A stretch of 64,000 bases of DNA from Tetrahymena thermophila SB210 (GCF_000189635.1 NW_002476407.1:62001-126000), one strand, 5' to 3'. Numbered from the stretch's first letter, positions 41,501 to 55,023 are shown. Numbers and translations: made by a program. The notes: generated by a model not told the origin, from the letters alone.

Positions 41501-44500
41501 TTAAGTACCTTTGTCCTCAAGAACATTTAATTTACTAATCAAAGCTTGTTCTAATTTGATATAAGCTTAATTGATACCTTAATTTTTTAAAATTTGTAAT
41601 TTTAAAATATTTAAATGAGTAGCCAAACATTAGTAAATTTATTTAAATTTTCTTCAATAGATACAATAATAATTAAGGAAGTAGAAATATCTTAGTGTTC
41701 ATATAAATAGATTACCCTTTTTAATTTTTAAGATGATATTAGCAATCAAAAAACCTCAATTATATTTTCTGATTTGACAATAAGTAGCTCACAGTTTCAT
41801 TATGACAGTACACAATATGCTGCAACACCCTTATATATATCTAATTATTTTAAAGTTGAAATATAAAATTTTGTCTTAAATTAAAATATTGGAAATGGGA
41901 TATATTTCATACTAAGTAATGTCATTTAGAACATGACCATTAATGGAACAAGTTTGCTTTATAATAGAGATATTTTATTTTTATCTTACAGTCATAGCTC
42001 ATAAAAAACTTAAAACAATATAATTATTCTGCAATAAATAACTAATGATAATGTTTAGTTAAAGAATATTAATCTATAAAATAATTTTTTTAATATTAGC
42101 CAATTAATAACTATTAATTCTATATTAGATATTAAAACTAGTAATTTGACATTAAATTAATGCTAAATATAACAAAATAGTGCATTTTAAAATAATTAAA
42201 TATCCATATTTAGTCTAAGCTAGCTATTATACTTCAATTCATCAGATTTAAGCTTTACTTAAAATCAAGGATTTTAAAGTTTACTAGTTCTTTAAGATTC
42301 TTAAAATAAAAATTAAATAAGCCAAATCCTTTTATAAAATAATAAAGCAAACAATTTGCTATTAGTTGTATAATCAAATTTACTTTTCATAGATTCTTAA
42401 GTATAATAAAATCTGTCTTAAGAAACAAACTAGCAATAGTCAATAATAAGTATCATTTCTAATTCATCTGTAATTATGAACAATATATCGTTTGAAGAGA
42501 ATATTTCTAATAAGGGAGGATCTATTTATTTATTATAAAGCTAGTTGATTATATGGAGTAGCTTGTTTAAGAATGATAAAAGTACATATGGAGGATCTAT
42601 TTACTCTGAAAATTCAATATTAAATATTTCTAGTTCTTAATTTAATAATTGCACATCTTCATTTGGAGGTTGTATATATGCTTTTCAAAGTGATTTAAGC
42701 TTAGACAGCATTAATTCCAGTTATGCAAAAGCTAGCTAAGATGGAGGGTTTTTATATATCAATAATTTAAATAGGTTTACTTTATCTGATATAAATATAT
42801 AATATTGCTCTGCATAGAACGATGGAGGATCAATTTATATTATTAATTCTGGTGGTATTGATTCTTTTATCATATCATCAAACTTTAATAATAATTAAGC
42901 ACTTGGGTATTATATTTAAAACCTTTTCTTTAGTTTTGATTTCAAAAAATAATATTCAAAATTTATTTATGATTAAAAATAATTATTTTATAAGAAATAT
43001 CTTTTTAATACAAATAGAAGTGGAGGAGCATTGCTATTAGATAACTCTGAACTGCAGATAAATTATACTAGCTTTAAATATAACTTAGCTGGTGTAGGTG
43101 GTGTTATTAGGTATTTAAATTTAAAGCCAAGCTTTTTATTTAATAAATAAAAGAACATGAAAGATTCTTGTAAAACCTATAGTTTTAACTACTGCAGGTA
43201 AAATAAAGCTATTATATTTGGAAATTAAATAGCTAGCTATCCTAAATATGCATCAATTTTCCCAAGTAGTAATTTCGATGTAGATATAAGATAGTACCCT
43301 AACATAACCTTTCATAATTTTAGAAGTGGATTAAATAATTTTGATTTATTTATATAGTTTTTAGATGAATTCAAAGATATAGTTTAATAAATAGATTTCT
43401 AAAATCAAAGTAAAATAAATATTATTTTTTAAATGTATTTTTAATTAATTTTTCTTTAGCCAAAATAGATTCAATTAGCTAAAATTTATTGAATGAAATT
43501 AGATAATATAGTTGTAGAGTGTTTATTAATCAAAATTTTACAAATTTACAATCAGAAGTAATAAAATTAGATGGAGCAATTTCTGTTGATTACTCTTTTT
43601 ATGGATGGAATAAAATTGGTTGCTTAATGAATAATTTTAAAATAACTGGAGTACCTAAAAGTAATTCTTCTTTGGTGCTTTAACTCAAAGGAATGAGAGT
43701 AGCCAATAGCACTAATCAATTTATAGATAGTAATAATATCTAAATTAAGATAGAGTTTAGACAATGCGAAGCTGGAGAATATTATAAACAAAATTGCGAA
43801 GGATGTTAGTTATATGAGTGTTCTTAATGCTAAAATGGGACTTATTCACTAATAAAACCTGAAAAAAGTTAATAGATTTAATGTAGAGAATGTGATAAGT
43901 CTCAAGTCGAATCATGCTACTTGAATCAAATTAATTTAAGAGAAAATTATTGGTAAATAAATTAGATAAATAAAATTTTAAAAATTATTTAATCAAATAG
44001 GAGAATAAGTAATTCATCTGATTAAATTTATTAATGCAGTAATACTTTTACTTAATGTAATGGAGATTAGTCAAAAGGTTATTGCGCTGTTGGCTATACT
44101 GGGGCTTTATGTTCTGCTTGTGATAATTATGGAATATTATGGGGAGATAAATATGGATAAGTATTTTCCTTAGAGTTTTCAAAACCTCAATGTGAAAAAT
44201 GCTCTGAAATAAGTCATAATTTTTATAAATAAACTTTTATAGTCATTTTAGTTTTATTTTATTTAATTTTCATGACAGTAGAATCATAAAATAATAATTG
44301 CAAGATTTGTTAGATTAACCTCTTACAAAAACTAAATATTTTAAATATGGGAGTCTCTCAATTCATCTTTTAATCATCTGTTATTCTTAAGATAATTATT
44401 AATCAGCTTTATATCTTATCTACTCTCAAATATATCAACATATCTGAATCTTTTAATTCTATGGTTTCTATACTTTAACTAAGTTCATAGCATGCATACA

Positions 44501-46223
44501 TATTTAAATAGTCTCTAGACTGTTTATTAGTGTCTTTAAATCTAAACTTAAAATTACAGTATTTAAGATTTCTTTATATATCTATTATACTTCCTTTGCT
44601 TACTCTTGCTTTAATATATATTATCATAAAAATTATTTTGGTGATATAGTTTAATTTAATACCTCAAAATTATTTTTATGAAGATGCAAAATATAATAAC
44701 ATAAATATGGTTATAAGTACTTTGATATTATTCTCTTATATTACGACTGCTAATATATAGTAATCTGCTTTGGAATTGATCTTTTGTGAAAGATTTGATA
44801 ATTAATATTTTATGAAAAGTTAAATGAATGAAATATGTTACACATAAGAGCATTATTACTATATTGCATTTCTTATTTCACCAATTTTGATTTTAGTATC
44901 AGTGGTGTAGCCTATAATTATTTTTTATATATTATTCAAAAATATCTAAAAAGGATAAAATAGTAAACAATTTACTGTGATAAGAAGGTATGGCTATTAT
45001 TTTAAAGGATATAAAAAAAATAGGTGGTGGTGGGAAATAATCAAAACTTAATACAAGTTTATAGTATCAATACTTGCTTCAATATTTAACAAAAGTTTTA
45101 TAACTTTAACTCAATCACTATTATGTTGCTAAACAATATATTTATTAATACTGATTAAGTTTAATCCATATGAGGATAGAAAGATCAATAAGTTGGAAAA
45201 AAAATCTGCTATTTTAACATTGATAATATTTTGGGTAGCCTTGCTTAGTTAATAAAACTAAGATAATTTTATTTATTAAATATCTTAAGTTATAATGATG
45301 CTTCTCTTCATAATTTTATTTGGTAATTATAACTTAATTTTTGTAATAGAGCTAAGATAAAAAGAAAATTAGCAAATATTTATTGAAAAAAAGAAATATT
45401 TTTATTTATAAATATTTTTTTAAGATATTAAATAAAAGCATGTTTTTGTATAATTAAAAAAGAAGAGGTCGAAAAATGAGTTATTGGATTGAAATAACCT
45501 AACTTTATTAAATGGTCTTCTTCTTATTTAATTAAATAAAATATTTTTAATTAGTAACTCAAATATAAATACTTATTTTTTTAAATAATAATAAGCATTT
45601 ATTTTTTTTTTGTATCTTTAATTAATATTTTATTTTAAATATTAGGCTTTTTGGTTTCTAGTCTTTTAAGTGTTTTAATAAAAAGAAATATGTATATGCT
45701 TTTTAACTTCAAGTGCTTCTTTGGGATAAAATAAATGCTAAAAAAGTTATTAGATAGATAAGATAATTAATCGTGTATTGTAAGGTATCTAAAGATTCAC
45801 CATTTTGATTTATATAATATACTTTTCAATGATAAATATAATTCATTGAGAGTTTTTAAAAAGTAAGTAATTTATTAAATTATTTATTTACATTTTTCAG
45901 AAAAAAATAATTTTTTAAACTATTTTATTTATTTATTGATGTATTTTATATTTTATTAAAGCTGGAAGAAAGTTAAAAATCTTATTTTAACTACTACTAC
46001 TATTAATTAATATTAATAATAGAACATTTAAAAAAAGATATTAAAAAGAAACAATAGTCATAGATTGTCTTCATTTAGCTTAATGAGTAATACCTTTATT
46101 TAAAAAAAATAAATTATGATTGAAAATAAATTAGATTCTAACTTTAAATTGTGGCATAAGTTAAAAAGTATAAGTAAGCCTAATTCTCCTTAGTAGCAAT
46201 CTTTTTAAGATACATTTTTATGA
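35508..46223 (+). CDS. Array gene D: giant multi-domain transmembrane surface protein
   Basis: Sixteen exons, 2989 aa: 35508-35975, 36025-36815, 36872-36995, 37371-37832, 37883-38374, 38577-39086, 39135-39245, 39304-39425, 39593-39876, 39929-40611, 40670-42906, 43018-43409, 43460-43952, 44001-45322, 45646-45862, 45962-46223. Same domain order as A and C. The 2237-nt exon 11 and 1322-nt exon 14 were read through without a TGA. Beta-helix turns (KGGSIYLL, YGGSIYSENS, FGGCIYAFQS, DGGSIYIINS) recur in late exon 11. Cys-rich motifs CEGCQLYECSQCQNGTYS and YTGALCSACDNYG are intact, as is the basic RRYGYYFKGYKKNRWWWEI loop between membrane helices. Its tail diverges most from the others. D shares the short 510-nt exon 6 and long intron 14 with C. 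It is convergent with the minus-strand RS-rich gene, 578 nt apart. Confidence 0.88.
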
Positions 46224-46801
46224 TAAATTTTACGTTGATTGCTTTATTATTTAAATATTAAATACTAAATACTAAATTTTTATATTTTATTTTTTTTTAA
46301 ATTAAATTTCTAACTAAAAAAATTATTTTAACTAAAATCAAAATTATTTTAATGATTTTCCTTTTTGTAAAAAAATTATGAAATAAACTTTATTGTGATA
46401 AGTTTTGTTTGTTGATTTATATTTTATCACTATTTAAAAATTTTTAAATATTTTTACCCTTTTTATTTTTATTTATTTCAATACTAATAATTCATTAGTT
46501 ATTTTAAAAATTTTATAACTTAAAAATATTTAAATTGAATATAATCGATTTAAAAAATTGATTAAAAATATATTTAGAGCTTTTTTATTTGAGTTATTTA
46601 TAATACAACATATTTGAATAGCTTTTTAATAAAAATATATGTATTATGTTTAGATTTATTTATGTATTTATTCAATGTATTTATATATAATTTTTATAGG
46701 TTTCTTTTATATTTTTTTAGTAAAAAAATTAACGTTAATTAGTTTCTTAATTAGTCACTCAATCAGATAATCAGTTAATCAACCAGTCAAAAAATCAGTC
46801 T
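46224..46801. other. Convergent 3' intergenic region
   Basis: 578 nt between the stops of array gene D (+) and the RS-rich gene (-). It is AT-rich and non-coding. Near 46755-46795 a short run of AATCAGT / TCAACCAGTC-like words recurs, probably within the 3' UTR of the minus-strand gene. No terminator or RNA gene recognised. Confidence 0.45.
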
Positions 46802-49800
46802 TCAATTATATTTACCAGATGAAGTTTTTTGCAGGTTGTTTGTTTTATATGAGGATCTAGAACGAGACTTTGACTTAGAAGATTTATTAAAAACACTATT
46901 ATTATTATTATTGTTGTTATACTTATTATGATACTTGTTTTGCCTATCATCATTGTAATTATTGTAGTTTTTATAGTTGCTTCTTTAATAATTATTATAT
47001 TTTAACCTATTATTATAGTCATTACCATTGTAATTATGTTAATTATGTGGTGAGAATGGAGATGAAGGAGATTTTTCGTTTCTTTGGTTTTTCTTATAGA
47101 CTTCATTATCTCTTTTATTGTATTTTTATGGGCGTGAACGAGGAGACTGGGAGATTGATCTTCTTTCTTTATTTCTATCATTTTAATCTGGAGAAGAATC
47201 TCTAGACTATACTCTTCTATCATACATATTAGAATTATATTGATTATATTTATTCTTTTTATAATTATAGTTTTCTCTCCTATAATTATTATTGTTATTA
47301 TTTCCGCTTTTATAATTTTTTTGGTAGCCACCTCTTTATCTATATTGATTGTGATGATAATTTTATTAGTTTTTTTCATCATACTCTCCTTCTTCTGAAC
47401 TTGGTGATTTATTATCGTTATGGCTTTCCTTTTTCTATATAGATGGAGAATGAGATGGTTTTTTATTCTTTTTATAACATTTATTGAATTATGAGTTGCT
47501 CTTGCTTTTTTTCCTTGAGTTTGATCTCGAATTCGATTAATTATATTGTTAATTTTGTTATATTTCTGATGCTTTATTTTTTCTAATGATAGTTAATCCT
47601 GAAGTAGTTGTTTCAGTTATTGTTTTAGTATTAGAATCTATCTTTTCTTTTTGATAGGGTGATTAGGAAGGAGGGCTATGTGAGTGTTATCTTTAGCGAG
47701 TTTTTGAACTAGATTTTTATTGTACTAGCTTTTTTGGCATAGAATTTGAAGAAGATCTATTTTAGCTTTTATTTCTATGTTGAGATTAAGAATCTTTGTC
47801 TGAAGAATAAGATCTCTTCGAGATAACAGAAGATGATCTACGACGGTTGTGATAATTTTAATTTCCATATGAATTATTGTATTAATTGTTATTATATCCA
47901 CCATGATAGTGACCTTTGTTAAAATTAAAGTTACGATTCTAATTATATCTATTAAATTAATTATTATTGTTATTATTATTATTATTCATATTAGAGTTAT
48001 TGTTTTTATCATTATAAGGTCTTTTATTTGTATACCTTTAACTAGAGTTGCTTCTTGAGCGATTTCTATTACCTTATTGATTATTTGATTTCATATAATT
48101 AGTTTTATAGTTTTGGTAATTATTATTTCCTTAGTTTTAGTATTAGTTATAATTTCTGTGATTATAATTATTGTGATGGTAATAAGTATTATAATTATTG
48201 TAGTTGTTTTTATATTTATTTTTGCGGTATTCTCTAATACCTCTCTTGTTAGAATTAGTTCTATTCCTTTTTCTATCATCCGTAACACTTTACCTATCTT
48301 ATTCTTCTGAAGATCTGCTTCCACTTGAAGATGGAAAGCTGCTCTTATTTGAATCTATACTGCTATTATCGTCATCATCTTCATCATCATCATCAAATTA
48401 TTCAATTTCTTTTATTATCGATCTATTTTTTTGCATAGGCTTGATAGTTTCTTATGTTTCAATTTACCCTTACTCATTTTTACTAGACTAATTCTAATTA
48501 TTTTCTGTTTCAATTTCTAATTATTTATCATCTTTTATTTTTCCTTCCTATAATTATTATTGTTGTTACTGCTAGGTTTTTATATTATTTTATTCATCTT
48601 TAAATTGTCTACTTATATCCTTTAAATCTTCTTCAGCTGCTTATGAAATTATGGGATCATTTCTTTAATTCGTTGAAAATTAAACCTTTTTATTATCATC
48701 TTTTGGTAATGCTTGTTAGATATTAGAATCATTTTTTTCTTACAATATGATGTTATTATTTTATTCTTATTGAATTTTTATTGCCTTTTACAAATCTTCC
48801 ATTAAATTAGAATCATTTTTATTTGATGAATTTTATTCAATAGTATCTTCCTTACTAACAGATTTCTTTTTTGAATTAGATGACTTCTCAATTTGAAGTA
48901 AGTTTGTATTACCACGATTTTAATCTTGTTGTTATTCTTTTAAAGCTAATTAAAATTGCTTGTTTATCTATTCTTCAATGTTTATGCATAACAATTCGTC
49001 ATCATTCACTTAATTATTCTCTGATACTTAAGAATTGCTATCATGATTGCTTAAACCCCAATCAGCGCTTTTAGGAGTTCTCATGCCAGAACTTTATGGA
49101 GATTACTCTTTATTATAATCTTCTTTTTGTTTTTACATTCTCTCTTAATTCTCAAAGTATTTTCTTAATTCTTCTTCATGATTAGTTATCTAGATTTAAT
49201 TATCAGACTATCTTTATTCATCATCGTTTTCTTGCTAATATTTTTAAAATTTATCTTCACTATTTGAAGAACTTGATTTTTGATTGTTAGAAGATTTATT
49301 TTATTTTTTTTTATAATTGTAGCGCTCATCATCTGATTGAGAAACGCTTGGTGTTCTTCTTCTTTAATTTTTATTGTATTCTTCTTTTTCGTATCTATAG
49401 TTCTTTCTTTTTTTGCTATGGCTTCTACTGTTTGAATTTGAATCATTTTATCTTCTTGTCCTACTAAACGACTTGAAGCTTTTTTCTGGAGTCCTATTTG
49501 CATATTTATCACCTTCATCTCTGTAAGACCTGGAAGGAGATCTATAATCTTTTTTATCTTTAAATTAAATTTAAAATTATTAAATTAAAATATGTTAAAT
49601 TAATTAATTAATTTACTTTTGTTGTAAGGAGATTCTTAATATTTCTAACGATTATACGATTTATATGTTTTTTCATTTGTTCGATTGTAATAGTTTTACT
49701 CAGAATCATTTCTATAAGGCGAGTCATATTTCTTTTACTATTTTTGACCTGTAAATGATAGTAAAATTAAATTAATTTTTAAATAAAAAAAATTTTATCG

Positions 49801-52800
49801 CCTTTTTATTTTTTAGATCAACGAAAATAAATAAACAAACTAAAAGATAATTTATTACTAATATTGAAAAATTTAAACTACTTTTTAAACCCACCCACCA
49901 ACTTGCTACAACTAAAATGAGAATTTATTTAATTTATTGTAATTTTGATAAAATTGATATAGAATATGATTGAAAAAAGGAAGGAAAAATGTGATGTGAT
50001 AAATATTGTAATTATTCATAATCCTTTTTTATTATCAAGATAATATTTTACAAGAATAAGATGTGGATATATAGGGGAAAACATCAAAAACAAATATTAA
50101 TTAATAAAATTCAAATTATTATAAATGGATAAATGAATTTTTCATATTTTTTTTTTTTGCTGTTGATGAAGTAGTAAGTTAGGAATTATGTATGTAAGTA
50201 AGTATGGAAGGAAGTAGTTGTTATATTAGTAATAATTACTTTTGCTGAGAGAATTGATTTCATCTGCTCAATCTTCTCTCTGCTTTGAAAGATATTTATT
50301 TTTTTATAATATCTAATTTGTATAAGATCACTTAAATATTTATTTCATTTATCATCCATGATTTTGGGTGCTGTGAGGATTTGTTTAATGTTAATTTAAT
50401 GCAACAAAACTTTAAGAACAGTTTATCAATTAAGAATTTCTTTTTATCTGCCTTCTCATTATAGGCTATGTATGTTTATCAGCTCAATGCTATCTTATTC
50501 CATCAAAACACAATTGCTTATTATATAGATTGATTTATTGATAGATGTGTAGATTGATAGATAGACAGGCAGAGAAAAAACTACTCTCTTCATAAAAGTA
50601 TTAATCTAAAATAGTTTTTATTTTTTTTTCCTAAAGTAAAATGTTGGCACTGTGAACTAGTTAAATTTTACTTTTACATAATTTTCTTCAGAGATGTGAT
50701 ATTTGAAAAGTAGTAGAAAATTAAAAAATCATGTTAAAAGTATAAGAAAGTAACATCACAGGAATCCTCTTCAGCATTAAGAATAATAAGTTGAAAATGA
50801 GTATCAGAATTGAAAAAATTTATAAATAAGAAAGGATATGAGATATTGCTAAATTAATTTTATTTAGCATGAAGAAAGAAAGCAAAGTGCTATTGTTTGG
50901 TAAAGAAAAGAAAGGGCAGATTAAGAAGGAAATAGATGATATCAGATTCTTCAGATAAAAATGAATTGAAAGTTAAATTTATAATTAAGTTTTTTTTGTT
51001 GGAGCTGGTGGCGATTAATATTTATTATTTTTAACAAATAGTGTGTTACTTTTATCTTTAGAAGTTGAGTGTCGATTCTATTCGTAATGATTTTTTGTTT
51101 TAGTATCTCTCTTATCTTCCTTAATGGTCTTGGGGCTTTTTTCTGATTAATCTTTGTTTGTTTAACTAGAAGCCAAATCTTGAGAACTGTAAGTTTTACT
51201 CTTATGTTAAGAATATTTTTCTTCACGCATTTGCCTTAAAAAGGAATCAGTTAATGGAGGGTTATCTAGATAAGCATTTTCTTCTTTATCTGAAGGTGAT
51301 TCATTTTCATTTCTCATTGAAGATTTTTATGAGATAAACATCTCGTGATTCTCATTATCGTTATTTTTTTCATGATGATATATGGGTGTAGTGCTTCTTT
51401 AGCTTAATTTTTTATAATCATCATCTTTGTCGCTATTCTTTTTATTCTTAAATATCTTATTCATTTGAATCACATCTTCTAAGAATGATTTCTTAAATTA
51501 TAGGAACTAGCAAGTCTTTGAAGAATTTATGTAAGTCTAGACAGTTTCATAATGTGTAGAAGATCCAGGTGTTGTATTTTATATAGGGTTACTTTAGTAA
51601 ACTTGCTTGTCGCTCGATTTATAAAAAATAAAATATTTATTTTCATGAATGTTTTTTTTCTTCCAAGATTATTTTGTATAGTATGGATGGAGATTAGCTT
51701 TAATGTAAGGAAAGTCTTTGAGTTTGATTGGAATTTGTTATATTGCATAAATAGCAGAATCTAGATCAGAAAAAACTATTAGTGTATGCTTCTTTTCATT
51801 TAGAATGATTGGTTCCTCTATTGATAAGACGTTTTGCATGATATTCATGCTTTATAATAGGTTACTAATTTGTGGTTTTCCATTATGAATCGGTATGTTA
51901 CGAAGTACAACAGGAATCCACCATCCTTACTTATTAGTATGTGAAGAAGAAGATGAACTTGAATTAGAGCTTCTAGAGCGAACGCTTGAAGGCAGGGTAT
52001 TAGAAGTTAAGTAAAAATCAATATAATTTGCATTTACTTTATAAACTTCAATTTGCTCACCAAGGATAGAACGATACTGCATTTAATTTTTTGTGTAGTT
52101 AAAATAAACAAATTGGGCATTATTTTTTTCTCCAAATGTTACAAGCAACGAATATTTTCCTTAATAGTACAATGTTCTAAAATCTTTAAAATTGACATGA
52201 ATGAATGTCCTGAATCTTTCCTTCATTTCTTTCTTCAAAGTAGCCAGAGACATCGTAACATTGATATTACAAAAAAGTAGCTCATAACAATTTTGCCAAA
52301 TAGAAGAACGATCATTTTTTGTTGCTCTTTGAGCTTAAGGCTCCTTATCGATTTACAATAAATCAGAATCAATTAAATACATAAGGACGTCTTCGAGGCT
52401 AGTGCTTTAAGGTATTTTTTAATTGAATTATTTTGTACCTTTCGAAACGCTTTCTCCTTTTAAAGAACTGTCATCATCACTCACTGCAGGTGAACTTTCA
52501 CCTGAAGTGACAGCTGGCAAAAGATATTCTTATTATAATGTATATACACTATAATATGGATCATATTGCACATCATCATCTTCGTCATCATTCTCTTGAT
52601 TGTTTTAATCTTTATTGAAATTTTCTTTGCTCTCAATATAGTTTAAATCTTTAGGTGATTGTATAATAATTGGGTTTTATTCAGAAGTTTTGAAAGGAAA
52701 TTTACTTTGATGTTGATTTCGTATTTAAAGCTATTTTTTAATTAAAGTTGATGCTACACTCTGTTGTATTTTAGCTTTTTCTTATATATTGTTTCCTGCT

Positions 52801-52979
52801 AAGATTTCTTTTTCATCTTTAACTTCCATTTTGGAAAGAAATTATTTACGAAGTTCCAGCTATTACTTCATTTTTTCAAAAGCCGATTGAGAACTCTTAT
52901 TTACTTTATTATTGCTATTTTAAGAATTGCTAGTTAGAGAAGAACTGTTATTTTATGTATTTCCACTATAACTGCTCAT
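46802..52979 (-). CDS. Large RRM-like / RS-rich probable RNA-binding protein
   Basis: Best model: exons 52979-51050, 49748-49617 and 49557-46802 joined in phase to 1605 aa, starting MSSYSGNTQ and ending SSGKYN-TGA. Exon 1 has a Ser/Gln-rich start, then two weak RRM-like folds: about 230-330 (LLFCNINV as RNP2-like, YQGKYSLLVTF as RNP1-like) and about 350-450 (WIPVVLRNIPI, HTLIVFSDLDSAIYAIQQI). Exons 2-3 are Arg/Ser, Lys and Asn rich: DYRSPSRSY, SRSNSRKKSKSNS, an Asn run (47960-47990), an acidic Asp run (48370-48402) and a terminal SSKSKSRSRSS. This resembles SR-type splicing or mRNA factors, so a nuclear RNA-processing role is inferred. Exon 2 has no start codon of its own and begins in phase 1; the donor at 51049 supplies that phase, across a 1.3-kb intron. 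Alternative: two genes, with the 5' one reading on to a TGA near 50691. Confidence 0.62.
49749..51049 (-). other. Proposed 1.3-kb intron (or intergenic gap) in the RS-rich gene
   Basis: On the minus strand it begins GTAACA and ends TTTACAG. It holds simple-sequence patches: GTAA/GGAA-type repeats at about 50168-50222 and GATAGA/TTGAT repeats at about 50525-50575. It is far longer than the other introns here. The first ~100 nt could be coding in the upstream frame (a Pro-Pro-Ala-Pro segment), which is the main argument for the two-gene alternative. Confidence 0.45.
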
Positions 52980-55023
52980 ATTATCTTCTAATGCGTCAAA
53001 AAAATGTATTATAATTCAGAGTATTCTTTGTACTCGTTAATATTTTATAACTAATAATTAATACTTTCCTTGTTTTTTATATGTTATTATTAATAGATAT
53101 TTATAAAATTTTTAAGGCTAAATGTCTATTTGCTATCAATTTCTTTCAAATTTAAGCTTTGAAATTAGTTGCTTTTGACTCAATAAATATTTTGAGTATC
53201 CTTTATATAATAATAATAAATTCCCTAATAGTTTTTTGTCTATATACCCTTTGTTTATTCAAAAAGCTTGAGTAGATCCAAAACAAAGAAAATGAGACTC
53301 TTAATCTATTGTTTAAGTGTTTTTACCCCCCTTTATGTTCGATGCTAGCAGTTCAATGTAGAGGATTAATAAATTTATTGAAATGGCTCTATAAATAAAA
53401 TATATTAAATACTAAAGCAGAGCTTGAGTGTAATTCTGATTATATAATAGTTGAATATTGGATTTAAGCAAAATTCTTTTCTTTCTTTCTTTTTAATATA
53501 ATTTTTGCTTTTATTTAATTTTTCTCTTCTTAGCTTAGTAAGTTTACTTATATTTTTCTTTTCCTTGTTTTAATACTTTAATCTTTTTAAATAGCAAAGT
53601 TTTCAATCAAAGCAAGTGTATGTATTCATCTAAATAAAAAGAGCCTTTAAATAAATAAAGGCTAAGCATTATAATTAGAAAGAACTGCTGCATTTAAAGG
53701 AAAAATGACAATTATTATTTTAACATTTTAATTTGATTTTTTATATACCAGAATATATGAATAGCTATCAACATTTAATCCAAAAATTAGATAATATATC
53801 TTTAATCGATATCCTAATATGTTCACTACTATTTGCCATATTTATTTTAATTTTAAAAAAATATTTTTTTTAATTTTGATAAAATACTTTTAATAATCTT
53901 ATTTATTAGTATAGTAATAAAATTTTTAATTTAAAAATAATAGAAATTATTATAAAATAACTAAAATTCTCTACTTCTATTTACAATCTCTATATTTTAA
54001 ATGTTATTATATATTTTTTTTTACTTTATTTATTCAGTAAGTAAAGAATTAACAAAAATCATTAAAAAATGTAAAATGACAGGTGCTAATTTTACTTTTT
54101 TAAAAATAGAATTTATAAAAATTATATCAATAATAATTTAAAAATATTTATTTTAATAAATAAATAAAAGCTAATGTTCTACTTCTATTTTACAACCTCT
54201 ATATTTTAAATGTAATTTTATTTATTTTTTACATTAATTATTGAATGAGTAAATAATTAACATTTATCATAAAACAAACAATTTAAAATGAAAAATGCTT
54301 ATTTTTTTGTTAAATTCAGAAAATTTCATAAGTAAAATAAAAAATAAAATGAATACAAATTTAAAAAATTCATTTAATAAAGAAATTAAAGTAGTTTCTA
54401 TTAATAAATTAAGAAAAAAAATTTTTTAGCCTGGCATAATAAAAAGTAAATTTTTAAAAATTTAATTTCAAACTTAGAAATTTTATAAATAAAAAATTTT
54501 AAACTTCAACATTATTATTGAAATTAAATATTATTTAATAATATTTTAGACAACAAAAAAATATTTTTTGTGTAAAAATAATTTTTAATAATTAATTTTT
54601 ATTTAAAAAAGACCTTTTTTGAATTTATTTATAATTTAATTTAAATGAATTTGTTAGTCAGTTAGATAGATAGATTTTCTTTATTCTATTTTTAAATTTA
54701 TATGTTTTGTTTAAAATTAAAAAAAAGGAACTTTTATCATATTAAATTTTTGAAATAAGTACATTAAACATTTTAATTTGTTTGCTTTATTAATTTCAGT
54801 AATTCGATGTTTCGCGCCTCAGTGATAAAAATTTAGATCCGTTTGAGAGTGTTTGTTTGTTTTAATATTGAAATTCAAATTTGATTTTGATTTTTAGATA
54901 TTTATTCACATAAATCAAAAATTAATACTTAAAAATACAAAGAAAACAAAAGCAATAGATAAATAATTTATTATTCTGACAGAAAAAATAGAAATAAAAG
55001 AAAAAAAATTAAAACAGAGTTCT
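52980..55023. other. Divergent intergenic region with a degenerate ~208-nt tandem repeat
   Basis: 2.04 kb between the minus-strand RS-rich gene and the plus-strand zinc-finger gene. 52980-53640 is pyrimidine-rich on the plus strand and may be 5' UTR and promoter of the minus gene. 53960-54330 holds two imperfect copies of one ~200-nt unit. 54800-54850 is a GC-richer island (with TTTCGCGCCTCAGTGA) in very AT-rich DNA. No ORF supported. Confidence 0.5.
53955..54345. repeat. Two-copy degenerate tandem repeat, period about 208 nt
   Basis: The words CTACTTCTATTTTACAAYCTCT / CTATATTTTAAATGT occur at about 53971 and again at about 54179. They are followed in both by a TTTATT / GTAAATAATTAAC-like run and an AAAATGNNNNNTGCTNATTTT-like run. 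Match quality was judged by eye; indels are present. Confidence 0.5.

Noticed and set aside
47002..48491. Several Ile- or Ser-rich ORFs on both strands
   Set aside because: Shadows of the Asn/Arg/Ser-rich coding exon, which is continuous on the minus strand in another frame.
50017..50019. ATG on the minus strand as a separate start for the RS-rich gene
   Set aside because: It gives a hydrophobic, Phe-rich leader unlike the rest of the protein and no good phase-1 donor before the 49748 acceptor.
51527..51764. Overlapping ORFs on both strands
   Set aside because: Out-of-frame readings of the second RRM-like region of the minus-strand gene.
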